Shown piece after piece: positions 50,977-61,820 of a DNA stretch of 64,000 nt (positions are counted from its first letter, which is position 1; every line of letters starts with the position of its first letter). The notes beneath the pieces are model-generated. The model was not told where the DNA came from. It saw only the letters and a program-made list of their open reading frames with translations, and did no database searches. The DNA lies in the NCBI GenBank assembly GCA_028023455.1, contig JAQFVV010006203.1, positions 7,904,821-7,968,820 of the forward strand, in the 5' to 3' direction. A program made the translations under genes and the position numbers. This DNA comes from Epiperipatus broadwayi (Eukaryota > Onychophora > Udeonychophora > Euonychophora > Peripatidae).

Positions 50977-51735
50977 GATATTGGCATTGTCTAAGTGTTG
51001 ACTAGTTTTAATAATTATTTACAATTTATCTTTAGTACACATATTATTTAAGAACTTACTTTGGATGCAATTTGACAATTATAATTGCAATTCGTAATGT
51101 TATAATTGACTATTTATTTGTCTGCATTTAGAATAGGTTATATTTACCTATTTAAAGAGGTTTATTTTTACTTTTTTGTATTAATAATTTCAATCTCTAT
51201 GGTCAAGTTGCAATCTTTAGTGACTATATAAATATATTAGATGATAAATAAAGGTGGTATTTCATCTTTATTGTTAAAAGGAGTTTGCTTGACAACAGTT
51301 TGAGATTGTTGATTGTTATTGGGATTGTCTAAGTGTTGAATAGTTTTAATGATTATATATAAATGTATGAAAGCAGTTCACATCTAAACAATACCAATAT
51401 CAATAACAATCAACAATCTCAATATGTTGTCAAGGCAATCTCCTTTTTTACAATAAAAACAATTACCCACCTTTATCTCTGAGCTAATATGTTTATATAG
51501 ACAATAAAGATTGCAACTTGACTAAAAGGAAAGAGATTATTAATTCAAAAAAGTTTAAATAAACCACAAACAGGCAAATATAAATTGTTCTGAAAACAGA
51601 ATAACAAGCAGTCAATTATAACTCTTAAACTGAAATGAAACTATGTATTACATAGATAATAAAGCTAAGAATGCTCAAGGCAAAATAGATTTATAAATGA
51701 AACGAGTTCTTACTTAAACAATACCAACATCAATA
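50977..51735. mobile_element. Foldback element with arms of about 340 bp
   Basis: The left arm (about 50977-51358) is repeated in inverted orientation at about 51385-51735. Shared words include CAAGTTGCAATCTTTA, TTGAGATTGTTGATTGTTAT and ATAATTGACT, in mirrored order. Each arm also begins and ends with a direct copy of ATTGTCTAAGTGTTGA (50986 and 51332), so the unit may itself be an element with short direct terminal repeats. No coding frame. Confidence 0.8.
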
Positions 51736-51795
51736 ACAATCAACAACCTCAATTTATTATCATGTCAACTTTCTATTTACAATAAAGGTGGATCA

Positions 51796-52737
51796 TTATC
51801 ATCATCACAATTTTTAACAACTATAGATCTACTGCAGCTGGAGGGTTCTTCCAAGTCCAATTCATTTTCTGCTATATCTAGCCTCTTTTCTCCACATTAT
51901 CCCAGTACACATTCTTATTTCATTCATCCATCTCATACATGGTCTTTTTCTACATCTTTTAGAATTCCTTGGAATCCAGTTTAGGATTTCATTTGTCCAT
52001 CTATTATTTTATCTTCTAACAATATATCCAGCCAATTTCCACTACAGTCTCTTTATCTTTCAATGACAGTAATATCTGCTTGTTCTAGCAGCCATGTATT
52101 TTGTTTTCAATCTCTTCTTGCTACTCCTATTGTATATTTCTCCATACTTCATTGAGTGATCTGAAGTTTGTATTACTTTTCTAGTCTAAAATTCATAAGT
52201 AAGAACTGGGAACACACATTTATTAAAAACTTTCCTTTTCACAGACATAGGCATATTTTCTTTTAATATTAAATTATTTTTACCAAAAGCTTTCCAACCA
52301 AGTTTAATTCTATGATTAATTTTATTCATTATGTTCTCATCTATAGTAATAATCTTAATCTTTAGTTTCATTTTTTGAGAAAACCTACTGAATGTTACTT
52401 TAATCTTTTTAAAATTTATCTTTAATTCTATTTTCTTACTTTAACCTAGCTTTTACAACATTTCCCGAAGCTCTGAAGCATTATTTGCAAAAACAACTAC
52501 ATCATTGGAAAATTGTATTACCTTAGCTTTCCAGTTTAATTCACAAAATACTTATTGCAAAACTTCTGTAAAAAGTTTTGGAGATATGAAGTCATTCTGT
52601 CATACATCCTTTTCAATGTTAATCTTTTTACTATCATTATGTAATCTAGTTGTTGTTGTTGTTGCATTATTATGGATATTCTTTAAAATATGACTATATC
52701 CTGGATATATAACTTGATAATCCAATATTTTCCTGAG
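51796..52737 (-). mobile_element. 5'-truncated second copy of the RTE LINE
   Basis: Minus-strand sequence colinear with 47517-48545 of the larger copy: the same 3' start (TCATCATCAC... CTACTGCAGCTGG), NHRIKLGWKAFGKNNLILKE (52337-52278), VKRKVFNKCVFPVLTYEF, and upstream the catalytic region, here reading FSND. It has many stops and is truncated at its 5' side near 52737. It is more diverged than the other copy, so it was inserted earlier or is from another subfamily. Confidence 0.82.
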
Positions 52738-52969
52738 GTTTGTGATGGTGGTATATTAGATGAAATAATATGTTGGACTATTTCCATCATCTATCAATAA
52801 ATGTTGAATATATGGAAAATTTTAAATGTTATTTAAACATTTCAAATACAAACAACTTATTAATAATAACACACAAATAGGTAACCCAGGTAAGTAATTA
52901 TACAACATTTTGAGTAGTATTATTCTCCACTCTTCTTTAGATGTTTCTGGCCTGTCCAGTGACAATATT

Positions 52970-53050
52970 AGCATAGGAGTTGAACTTACATCTTTAGATT
53001 CTCAATTAGCAAATTTTAAGGCAACACTGTAACCAACTGAACCATTCTGT
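52970..53050 (-). repeat. tRNA-like SINE remnant
   Basis: The minus strand reads TGGTTCAGTTGG (53044-53033), an A box, and about 50 bases later AGTTCAACTCC (52986-52976), a B box. Between them GCCTTAAAA matches the anticodon loop of a Leu(UAA)-type tRNA, also seen at 56534-56612. The arms no longer pair well, so it is not a working tRNA gene. Confidence 0.55.
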
Positions 53051-53069
53051 CAAAGAATAACTCAGAGCA

Positions 53070-54800
53070 CTAAGTGAAAAAGATGTTAATGTTAAGTGGG
53101 AAAAATATTTTTGAAAAAAGAAGTTGGCGAAAATAAATAATTATAGAGAGAGAATAAAATTGAATAGTAAATTGGTGGCAGATATTAATAAAAGTGGAAG
53201 AGATGGAAGTAAACATTTTTGGAAATATATTAAAAGAGGGAATGTAGGGATAAGAGAAATAGTATTACTAGATGATGAAAGAATAAAATGTAGCTCTAGG
53301 GAAGAATTAGAGGCAATCTTAAATAAGTATATAATGGATATAGAAAAGATGTTAGATGTGATAGATAGAGTGATAACAAACATGAAAGCATATAGTATTG
53401 GAAATATTAGATTTATGAATTGAATGAGGCAGGTAAGAAAATGAAAAATAGAAAGGCAAGAGGTTTAGTTGGATGGGCAGTAGAGATGGTGCTGAATTTA
53501 AAAAATAGGGCAAAATTAAACCTATTATCATGTTTTAATAAAATGGCTCAGAAGAGAGAATTTCCAGGTAACTAAAACAATACAAGAGTAAGGTTACTAT
53601 TTAAAGGAAAAGGTAAGGATCATAGGAAGTTAAACAATTATAGACCTATAACAGTAATATTACTATTATATAAAGTTTTTGCATATATAGTGGCTAGAGG
53701 AGTTGCAAAATGGATGGAAAAAAATAATATAATGGGAGAAATGCAAGGAGGTTTTCAATTGGATAGGCATATAAGAGATAGTTTATTTGTAGTTACACTA
53801 CTTATAGATATAAGTAGGAATACAGGTAGACAGTTATATATGGTGTTATATATATAGCAAAGGCATATAATAAATAGAATTAGATTATGAGTGGATTTAA
53901 TAACTTGGGAGAATAATGGAGCTTTAGTGGATCATATTAAGGGATTTATGGAAATAATTACCATATGCATCAATTAGGAAATATAGAATCAATTAAAGTT
54001 AAAAATAGGGTGGGCCTAAAGCAAGGATGTCTCATGCCACCTATTTTGTTTTTGTTATATTTGAGAGAAATGGACAGAGAGCAAGAGAAAGACTAGGAAG
54101 AGAGGTAGAGATACCATTAATAGATGGCAAAGGAGTATACACATTATTGCATCTTTTATTTGCTGATGATATTTTCTTGTGCACAGAAAGTACAAAAGAT
54201 ATAGAAGTTATGCTGAAGACATGTACAAGGGTGGTTAAAGAGATGGGGATTAAATTTAGTGAAGAAAAATCAAAAGTAATAATGATAAATACTGGGAAGA
54301 ATTTTTATTAGGTGATATAAAGTATGGTGAATAGGTATAAATATTTGGGAATCATCTTAAGTAATCAAAAAATTGCTTGGATAAATAAGAGAAAAAATTG
54401 ATAAATGAAGCAAAGAAAAAAAAGGGACTGATAAAAAAATTAACAGTGTTTTCATATAATAAATATAATGTAGCTAGAATTGTATGGAAGGGAGATTCAG
54501 TAGCAAAATTAAAATATGATAACAACATATTGTGTAAATAAAGAAGTGTTAAATTATGTAGAAAAAGTACAAAGATAATTAGGAAGACATGTATTAGATG
54601 CAGATGTGTGGATGGCAAAAAAGGCAATTCAAGGAGAAATGAGATGTCAAGTTTTTATATGAGAAATGCAAAAAGCAAAATGAAAATGTTTGGTAGATTG
54701 CAATTTATGGATAATAAGAGAATAATCAAAGTAGTATTTAATTGGGTTATGAGTAAAGAATAGGCAGCAAGAAGGATGAGAAAGGTAGTATGGTGATGAT
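53070..54800 (+). mobile_element. Decayed LINE of a non-RTE clade
   Basis: Plus-strand pieces in order: an N-terminal segment with SKHFWKYIKRGN (about 53190), the RT motif NNYRPITVILLLYKVFAYIV (about 53634-53693), EMQGGFQLDRHIRDSLFVV (about 53739-53795), VGLKQGCLMPPILFLLY (about 54011-54060) and LLFADDIFLCTES (54153-54191). The FADD box is intact, but stops and frameshifts break the ORF throughout. The QGGFxxxRxxxDxLFxL signature separates it from the RTE copies next to it. The ends are approximate and no endonuclease was found. Confidence 0.78.
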
Positions 54801-55102
54801 AATTAAAATAATATATAAACAATTTTAAATTATAATAAAGATATAAAAAATGCTATAAATAATTATTTAATATTATTTCAGTTTTCTTTGCCCAGAAAAG
54901 TTCTTTAATTTTATCTTTAATTCAGATTATCATAGAAAGAGATAAATTAAAAAAGTAGTTCTTATAAATTAATTTAAAAATTCTATAATAGATCGACAAT
55001 GGCTAATATCGATTTACACAATTTGTAAAAAATCACTGTGTTATCTGCCATTTTTTGTTCACTGTTGATAATCATTATAATGTAATTCGAAAGTAAGTTC
55101 TA

Positions 55103-55228
<126 letters not shown>

Positions 55229-55255
55229 TAATTAGAGAAGATATAAGTTAGTATT

Positions 55256-55305
55256 AAAGTTTATCGGCTTAACGTTTTCGAGGATCCATGCCTCATATTC
55301 ATAGC
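55256..55305 (-). ncRNA. Hammerhead-ribozyme-like motif, degenerate
   Basis: The minus strand reads GAATATGAGG-CATGGATCCTC-GAAAACG-TTAAGCCGA. The GAGG/CCTC pair forms a short stem II and is followed by GAAAA, as in the hammerhead core (CUGAUGA, stem II, GAAA). The first core segment deviates from CUGAUGA, so activity is unlikely for this copy. Position after a Penelope-like endonuclease is what makes the call reasonable. Confidence 0.35.
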
Positions 55306-55660
55306 CTTCATAAAATGTATAATAAAATATATGCAAATACAAATATTCAAATAAGCTAGTATTACGTAGCCCATTTCTCCGAGATCTGGAAGCAAGTGTC
55401 TTTTCTATTAATGGCATGGATGTTTCCATTGATGTAAAATGCCTCCTTTATTTTTCTTTTGTGATCATTTGATTCTGAGCACAATATTATAGGATTGGCA
55501 GGTGTGAAGTTATGTCCAGATTGTTTAACATGCTCCAAAAATACAGAGGATGTGTTGCTGTTTTTCTGAGCTCTGTTAAATGTGTAAATATGTTGAGCCA
55601 GTCTAGTATTGATTGGACAGGATGGTGATAGGTATAAATATGATATAAATTTATGCAAAT
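55256..55660 (-). mobile_element. Penelope-like element 3' end (GIY-YIG endonuclease C-terminus)
   Basis: The minus-strand frame from 55658 contains CPINTRLAQH, FLEHVKQSGHNF, NDHKRKIKEAFYI, AINRKDT and ISEKW. These match, in order, the distal part of the GIY-YIG endonuclease that ends Penelope-like proteins (HxxxxGHxxxW..., KRKIKEAxxI, INRxxGxxISxxW). The reverse transcriptase part is missing, so the copy is 5'-truncated near 55660, where an inverted repeat begins. About 100 bases further, a hammerhead-like motif (55256-55305) lies where these elements commonly carry ribozymes. Confidence 0.72.
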
Positions 55661-55663
55661 ATA

Positions 55664-55897
55664 TACAAATTAAGTTAAATGGCCCTTTTTATTTATAGAG
55701 TTCGGATTATTAGCGATGTACCAAAATAAATTCTGCCATACATTCGAACATACATCAGTCAACGTGTACATTGAAAAAAATGATTCTAAGGGGAAAATAA
55801 TAAAGGCATGGCACATCGCTAGTAATCCGAACTCTATAAATCTAAAGAAATCTTGTTTTCTCCTCTCTAAGAAGTGGGCCATTTAATTCATTTGTAT
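55664..55897. repeat. Inverted repeat beside the Penelope-like remnant
   Basis: The left arm (55664-55722) has AAATGGCCC, TTATAGAGTTCGGATTA and GCGATGT. The right arm (55812-55897) has the mirrored ACATCGC, TAATCCGAACTCTATAA and GGGCCATTT, with an extra stretch of about 25 bp. The centre is about 90 bp. It could be a small foldback transposon or part of the terminal structure of the Penelope-like element. Confidence 0.75.
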
Positions 55898-56147
55898 ACG
55901 TTTATATAAATACATACCACTCTTCTGCTCACCACCAGTCATTGCTAAAAATATGATATCAAGACCAGGTTATCGAAAGCAACTTAGCTTAAGATTATAA
56001 TAAGCTTTTATACTTAAGCTTTTCTTATTTAGTGTTGGAAGCGCTTATAATTTAATTATTATTTATTTATTTATTTATTTTTTACCTTTATTATAGTTTA
56101 AAATTATTACATATGGTATATTCTTAGCAGATAACTTAGTGTTTTAA

Positions 56148-56148
<1 letters not shown>

Positions 56149-56180
<32 letters not shown>

Positions 56181-56182
56181 AA
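56149..56182 (+). repeat. (CA)n(TA)n dinucleotide microsatellite
   Basis: CACACACA run followed directly by TATATATA, then GA-rich sequence. Confidence 0.9.
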
Positions 56183-56533
56183 GAGAGAAAGAGAGCGTAA
56201 CTATTATTATTTTTAAAAGACTAATAAAGAGATTTGCAGAGATTTACTTGTGGCTAATTAATTCTCAATTCTCTTATTGTATACACAGATAGATGAACAT
56301 TAATTGTGTTTCATTGTTAGTATGTGTCTAACCTACTTAATCAGACAATGTTCAATTCTATATCTAAGGCAGGTAAATACAACAAGATGAAAGATCTTGA
56401 ATATATTGATGAGACTCCAATAACATTTAGAAAAATCAAAGCAACTGATTTTATAATTTAATATGATAAAAAAATGTTTTGACATTTTTCAAGAAAACAT
56501 TTTCTTTAATTATGTTTTTTTTTTAATTGTTAA

Positions 56534-56612
56534 GCGTTGGTGGTCGAGAGGTCAGCACAGCCGCCTTAAAAGCAGTTGTCCCGGGTTAGCGGGTTCGCTT
56601 TCCGGCCGATGC
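56534..56612 (+). tRNA. tRNA-Leu(UAA)-like sequence, probably pseudogene or SINE head
   Basis: GCGTTGG (56534-56540) pairs fully, with wobbles, to CCGATGC (56606-56612) as an acceptor stem. The anticodon arm GCCGC-CTTAAAA-GCAGT has a 7-base loop with anticodon TAA and one mismatch. The T arm is CGGG-TTCGCTT-TCCG. The length (79 bases) and the extended variable region suit a class II Leu tRNA. Against a working gene: the D arm pairs poorly and the T loop has C where the conserved A58 should be. An A-rich stretch follows (GAGGAAAAAAAA), as expected of a tRNA-derived SINE. It shares its anticodon loop with the remnant at 52970-53050. Confidence 0.5.
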
Positions 56613-58184
56613 TATGACCTATGAGGAAAAAAAACAACATTTTTAAAGATTATCTGAAAGCTTTCTTAGGTGAACATTTAGGAAAAAGATTTTGATACGA
56701 GGCTTGCGTTAGATATATATTATACTACATATTATGTTAATAATAAGTTTTAAAGCATTTTTAGACATTTTTGAGACGATATTTCCTATGATATCTGATA
56801 GTGGATATATAAAATGAATAGATAGCACTTGAGTACTCGGTAATATTTCTAAATAGTAATATTTAACTGTTTAACCAGTAATGTGAACACTTTTCTTCCA
56901 AGTTAGACACAATATTTAGGAATTGAATATGCTAGTGTTAAGAAAGTTGTTTTTAGAATATTTGAATACTAATTCCAAGTAATGTCAACCAGTTATATCT
57001 TAAAATTATTTTGGATTGACAGAAGAGAAAAAAGCTAGGATATGACCCATGTTACTTCTAAATATCATGAGATAAAAGTTATTTTAAATATATTGCTGTA
57101 GAAAATTATTCAGTTTATAACATATTTTTCTATTGATAGTTGTCATAGTGGAATGGTGTTCAGATATGAAAGTTAATTATCAGTAACAATATATTTCCTG
57201 TTACCTTATCAAATAAAATTATTGATTAATGTTCCTAAGTATTATTTCTAATGCCAGAAATCTTTTTTATATCTATATCCTTTATATATATATATTTTCA
57301 GTCACTTAATTTAGACTTCAATTATTATGATCTGGATATGCCATCAACCATTTCCTTAATGTACCGATGCCAATGAAAATTGTATTTGTGAAAATATATT
57401 TATATTTTAATTATATGTATAGAAGTTCTGTTTTTAATTTTTTTCTTTTGTTCTAGTAAAAGATTTTGGCACAAGAAAAAAAAATTTGGAGATAGATTTA
57501 TGAGACCAAAAGTTCTTAGTTGTTGTATTGGATCAATGAGAGATTTGGGAGAGAAGTTTCACTCAGAAAAATAGTTTGTTTAGGAATCTATATTTAGGGA
57601 TCTCTCTGCTTACCACAAAAATGAAAGAAAGTAGAAAAGAATATCTAAAGTAGATTAACTCTCACAATCTGGTTAGATTGATGACCTGCTTACTAAAAAG
57701 TATATATTTAATTTATTTTTCTAAATGTAGATACTAGAAGACGTGTTATCTTGAAAAATGCCCTGAAATTATAATGCTTTAGCAAATAAGACCGATACAT
57801 TAAGATAACGACAATGATATTAAATCTTCTTTATTTCTTGACAGTTCTTCTTAACCTATGATCAATCTTGTACTAAAATGCAGAAAAAAGTTAAATAATC
57901 TGAATAATCATTATAGTAAAAACGGCCGTAAGTTGATTTAAATGACCGAATACAATTCATATTCGAGATTTTGCACCAGAACTTTTTAGATAACAAAAAC
58001 AAAATGCATTCAATGATAAGAGTACTAGGAATAGAAGATTATCACTGATTATCTAGTTTATGAAAAAACTCAGAAAATAATTGTTTAAACTGCTTCTTCT
58101 CTTACAGATATCCCATAAAGCTTGTTGCATGCCTCCAGTATTAGTGTTAGGGGATTTGTAGAAGTATTTGATTTTTTGTTGTTG

Positions 58185-58223
<39 letters not shown>

Positions 58224-58787
58224 GTTATCACTTAAATTGATATATAAGTAGTTTTTAATTATTTAGTTTAGGTAACAAAACTAATTTTAGTATTATTTAA
58301 TAAATATTTAGAATATTAAATAAATATAAATTATTTTCTTTGAAACCAATTTAGATTTTTAATTTAATGAAAAGTAGATAAATAGAATAAAAGCATAATA
58401 GAATATTAATCTAAAAAGGTAAATACATAAATCCTTCAGCATTGATAGCTTTTAATTTGATTAAAATATAAATTGCTTCTTTCAAAAATAAAATAAATAA
58501 TGTATTTATATATTAAAGTAAATAATACTTATTAACTTTCTTTAGCAATTATAGCGTGCGAGATAATATGTTCCCATATAATGTTTTTATATTTGCATGA
58601 ATAACTCTCGGCTTTTTAAACCAACGATTTTTTTTTATTTTGTTTAAATTAGTGAACGAAAGGTAGCGTGTTATTTTCTTGTCTTTTTAAAAAAGTGATC
58701 TGCAAATAATTTAATATTCCTATCTATAGTCAGTGTTAAACTAATGATGCTTTATTTGCGATCTTCTGGTAATAATTATTTAGAACA
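56613..58787. other. Intergenic upstream of the GPCR gene
   Basis: AT-rich; an (ATT)n microsatellite lies at about 58178-58221. I cannot identify the promoter or a 5' exon of the GPCR. Confidence 0.5.
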
Positions 58788-59744
58788 ATGTATAATATGA
58801 AATCTATTCCTTTCGAAATTAAAATCATACAAATAATTTTCTTAGGATTGTTGGCAAGTATTGGAAGCGTCGGCAATTGCCTTACTATGTTAGCTATTCT
58901 TAAAGCTAAATCTCTTCGGACTGCTACTAACATGTATATATTTAATTTGAGTTTATCAGATTTTATAATGTCATTTATTATCATTCCAGTTGCTTCTTAT
59001 AGTTTGTGGAAAGGTACCTGGGAATTGTCTGATTCTTTTTGCGTCTTCATAAGTACTTTAACCCTTATGTGTTTGTCAGTTTCTCTGCAGAGTCTATTTG
59101 GAGTAGCTTTTAATCGTTTTATGTTTATAACTCGGTCTACTGACGCCTATAATAAAATATTTTCTAAATCTAAAATACTAGTTAATATTTTAGGGTTTTG
59201 GCTAATAAGCTGCCTTTTCGTTCTCCCTCCCTACTTTCACTGGGGAAAGTTTGGATTTAATGTTTTATTTTCATCATGCACATTTGATATAAAAGAACCA
59301 ACTACTTACTATTATCAATTATTTTTAATTGCGAGTGTTGGTTGTCTTGTGACAATTACGATGTTCTTTTACGTATATATAATTAATAAAGTACGCTCTA
59401 GCTCAAGACGAATTGCGGAAATCTGTAGAATCACTCATTCTCAAAGCTCGTCATTAAATCAAACGCGCAATTATCAACGTGATGCAAAACTTGCAAAAAA
59501 TCTCTTTCTTATGTTCATTTTTTTTTGTATTTGTTGGTTACCGTATTCATTATTGACGTTAATAGATCGACATTTTCAGGCTCCTGTATGGATTTGGCAT
59601 ATTGTTGGAATGTTAACGTTTGGAAGCTCGACAATTAACTTTATTTTATATTCTTGGAGAAATAAAGATTTTAGAACTGCTTACAAAACATGTTTACGTA
59701 AAGGAACAATAATTAATTCAATTCATGCAAGCCATCACAACTGA
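58788..59744 (+). CDS. Rhodopsin-class (class A) G-protein-coupled receptor, single exon
   Basis: A 318-residue seven-helix plasma-membrane receptor. Visible landmarks: N30 in GSVGN (helix 1), LSLSD with D58 (helix 2), W78 after helix 2 (first outer loop), C85 at the start of helix 3 and C164 in the second outer loop (likely disulphide), NRF (109-111) in place of DRY, W138 (helix 4), FCICWLPY (246-253, helix 6) and INFILYSWRNKDFR (283-296), where NPxxY has become NFILY. The outer N-terminus is only about 12 residues and the C-tail is short. An in-frame TAA at 58773 supports this start; M4 is an alternative. The NRF/NRY form and overall look recall the melatonin-receptor-like and Moody/Tre1-like groups, but I cannot choose; the ligand is unknown. 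No intron is needed. Confidence 0.92.
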   Translation: MYNMKSIPFEIKIIQIIFLGLLASIGSVGNCLTMLAILKAKSLRTATNMYIFNLSLSDFIMSFIIIPVASYSLWKGTWELSDSFCVFISTLTLMCLSVSLQSLFGVAFNRFMFITRSTDAYNKIFSKSKILVNILGFWLISCLFVLPPYFHWGKFGFNVLFSSCTFDIKEPTTYYYQLFLIASVGCLVTITMFFYVYIINKVRSSSRRIAEICRITHSQSSSLNQTRNYQRDAKLAKNLFLMFIFFCICWLPYSLLTLIDRHFQAPVWIWHIVGMLTFGSSTINFILYSWRNKDFRTAYKTCLRKGTIINSIHASHHN

Positions 59745-61768
59745 AACAAATCGTTTGACTACTTTAGGTATCTACGATTACGATCACCGCATGATTATTT
59801 TAAAATTTGAACGCATATATAGATCAATAATCACGTGTTGAGATCTTTATACATTCTATAAGAAGAATCTGCTTTTATTTTAAATGTTATCGTTCGATAG
59901 CCAGAATATCTTAAAAACGAAAATAGTTTTATTTTAATGAAAATACTTTTTTTAAAAAATAGTTTAAAAAAATATTTTTTAAAATCAAAATATAATTTTT
60001 TTTTTTTTTAGATAATTTAAAAAAAAAAAAATTAATAATCCGATAAATCGGGGAAAAAATTCTGAACCTGGATTATGCATTGAATTGAGACATTTTAAAT
60101 TCTCTGCCTAAAAACAATGGAAATTATTCAAATGCAGAATCTCATAAAGCTGTGAATTATCAACAGGATTAGAGTATTACAACCAAAAATAAAGTGATAA
60201 TTTGTGAAAGTTTATTTTTGTTTGCCTTCTTAACTCAATCAATATCAGATTATTACAATAAGAGATAATATGAGGATATCGATTTTATTAAAGCCTCCAT
60301 TACTACAAACTACAATTTTGCGATATAGACTATTAACAGATCATCAGCAGATATTTGCCACTCTTTAAGTTAATCAGTATTACAGTGCTACAACCAATGA
60401 CAACGTAATAATGACTGTCAGCTAATTCTCAACTAAGTTTGTTATTGTTGCAGTCTCCTTAGCACAATTTATTTTAGCAGCTCAATGCATACACCGATAT
60501 TCTATTTTTTAATGAGATTATTAAATGAATGGAATACCATCAATAAAAGCAAACACTCATAATTATAAAGTAGACTAAGATTTTCATGAAGATTTTAACC
60601 AAATGTATGGTTCCTGACAATTCTTTTAGAAATATTTCTTTAACGATATGTGTTACAAAGTAAACCAATCCATTTATATAAAAAATTAAAACTACAGACA
60701 AATGTAGGGTTGCATAATACCTCTCTTAAGTCATGAAGATTGCGGGTATTACGATTGTGTTGTTTTTTATATAGTGTATGTCAAAAGTTTGTGGTTAACT
60801 CTGATTGTCATGAGAATGCTATCTTTAATAGAAAAATAATCTGGATTAATCTGATGAATGATGATATATATGATGAAGGAGGGAGCAAGACTGTACTATA
60901 GGATTCATCACTGATGAAGATTTGTCTTAAGCCTTCAAATGCTGAGTCCATGGTTAATCTTTAACTTTTTAAAAATAAACAGGCCCTAATTTAACTTAAT
61001 CAATAGTGGATTGCTATAAATTAACATCTGAAAAAAAAATCAGAATTTGCATGAAATATCTTTACAATCAAAAGAGTTTTATTTTAGACTCGAACTATTG
61101 TCAATGTACTATTGATTATTACACATAGAGTATTCTGTTTGTATATCCAAATCGCTATTGTGCGGTTAAATATTATTTTCTTTTGAAATATTACACAGAT
61201 GAGGATGAATTGAATTACTGTTGTACTATCATAATTTTTTGTTAGTTTATTTCTTTATTGTCTTAATAAACTATTTTAACTATCTGTATAAATCTTATGC
61301 ATCTATTCATGTGATTTCTTAATTTGTCTTTTATCTTTATTTACACTTGTATTTTTGAAACTTTTTTTTATTTTAGATTTTAGTGTATCGTTTGTTTGTA
61401 ACCTTTTTAAAGTTTAAAATTGCCAACAGAATTCCCACAAATATTTCAAAATTATATATAGATATAAATTTCTAAAATTTTCAGAATATATGTATTAATA
61501 TCCATAGTAATATTAATGCTTCTGCCTTGTTTAGAATTGTTGATATTTTTCTAATGTATCGCAAATACTTTTGCATAGGTGATTAATGATTGTGGTAGAT
61601 TGCACAATGATTCAATTAATTTTTAAACAACATTTTTATATAAAATGGCTAAACCATTATTATTTTATTTTTAAAATTTAATTCAAAAGGATACCTTGCT
61701 CTTTTTTATATTGCCTGCCAAAATCTTTTGAAAATAAAGATGCAATGTTGTTGCTGTTGTTATTATTA

Positions 61769-61820
<52 letters not shown>

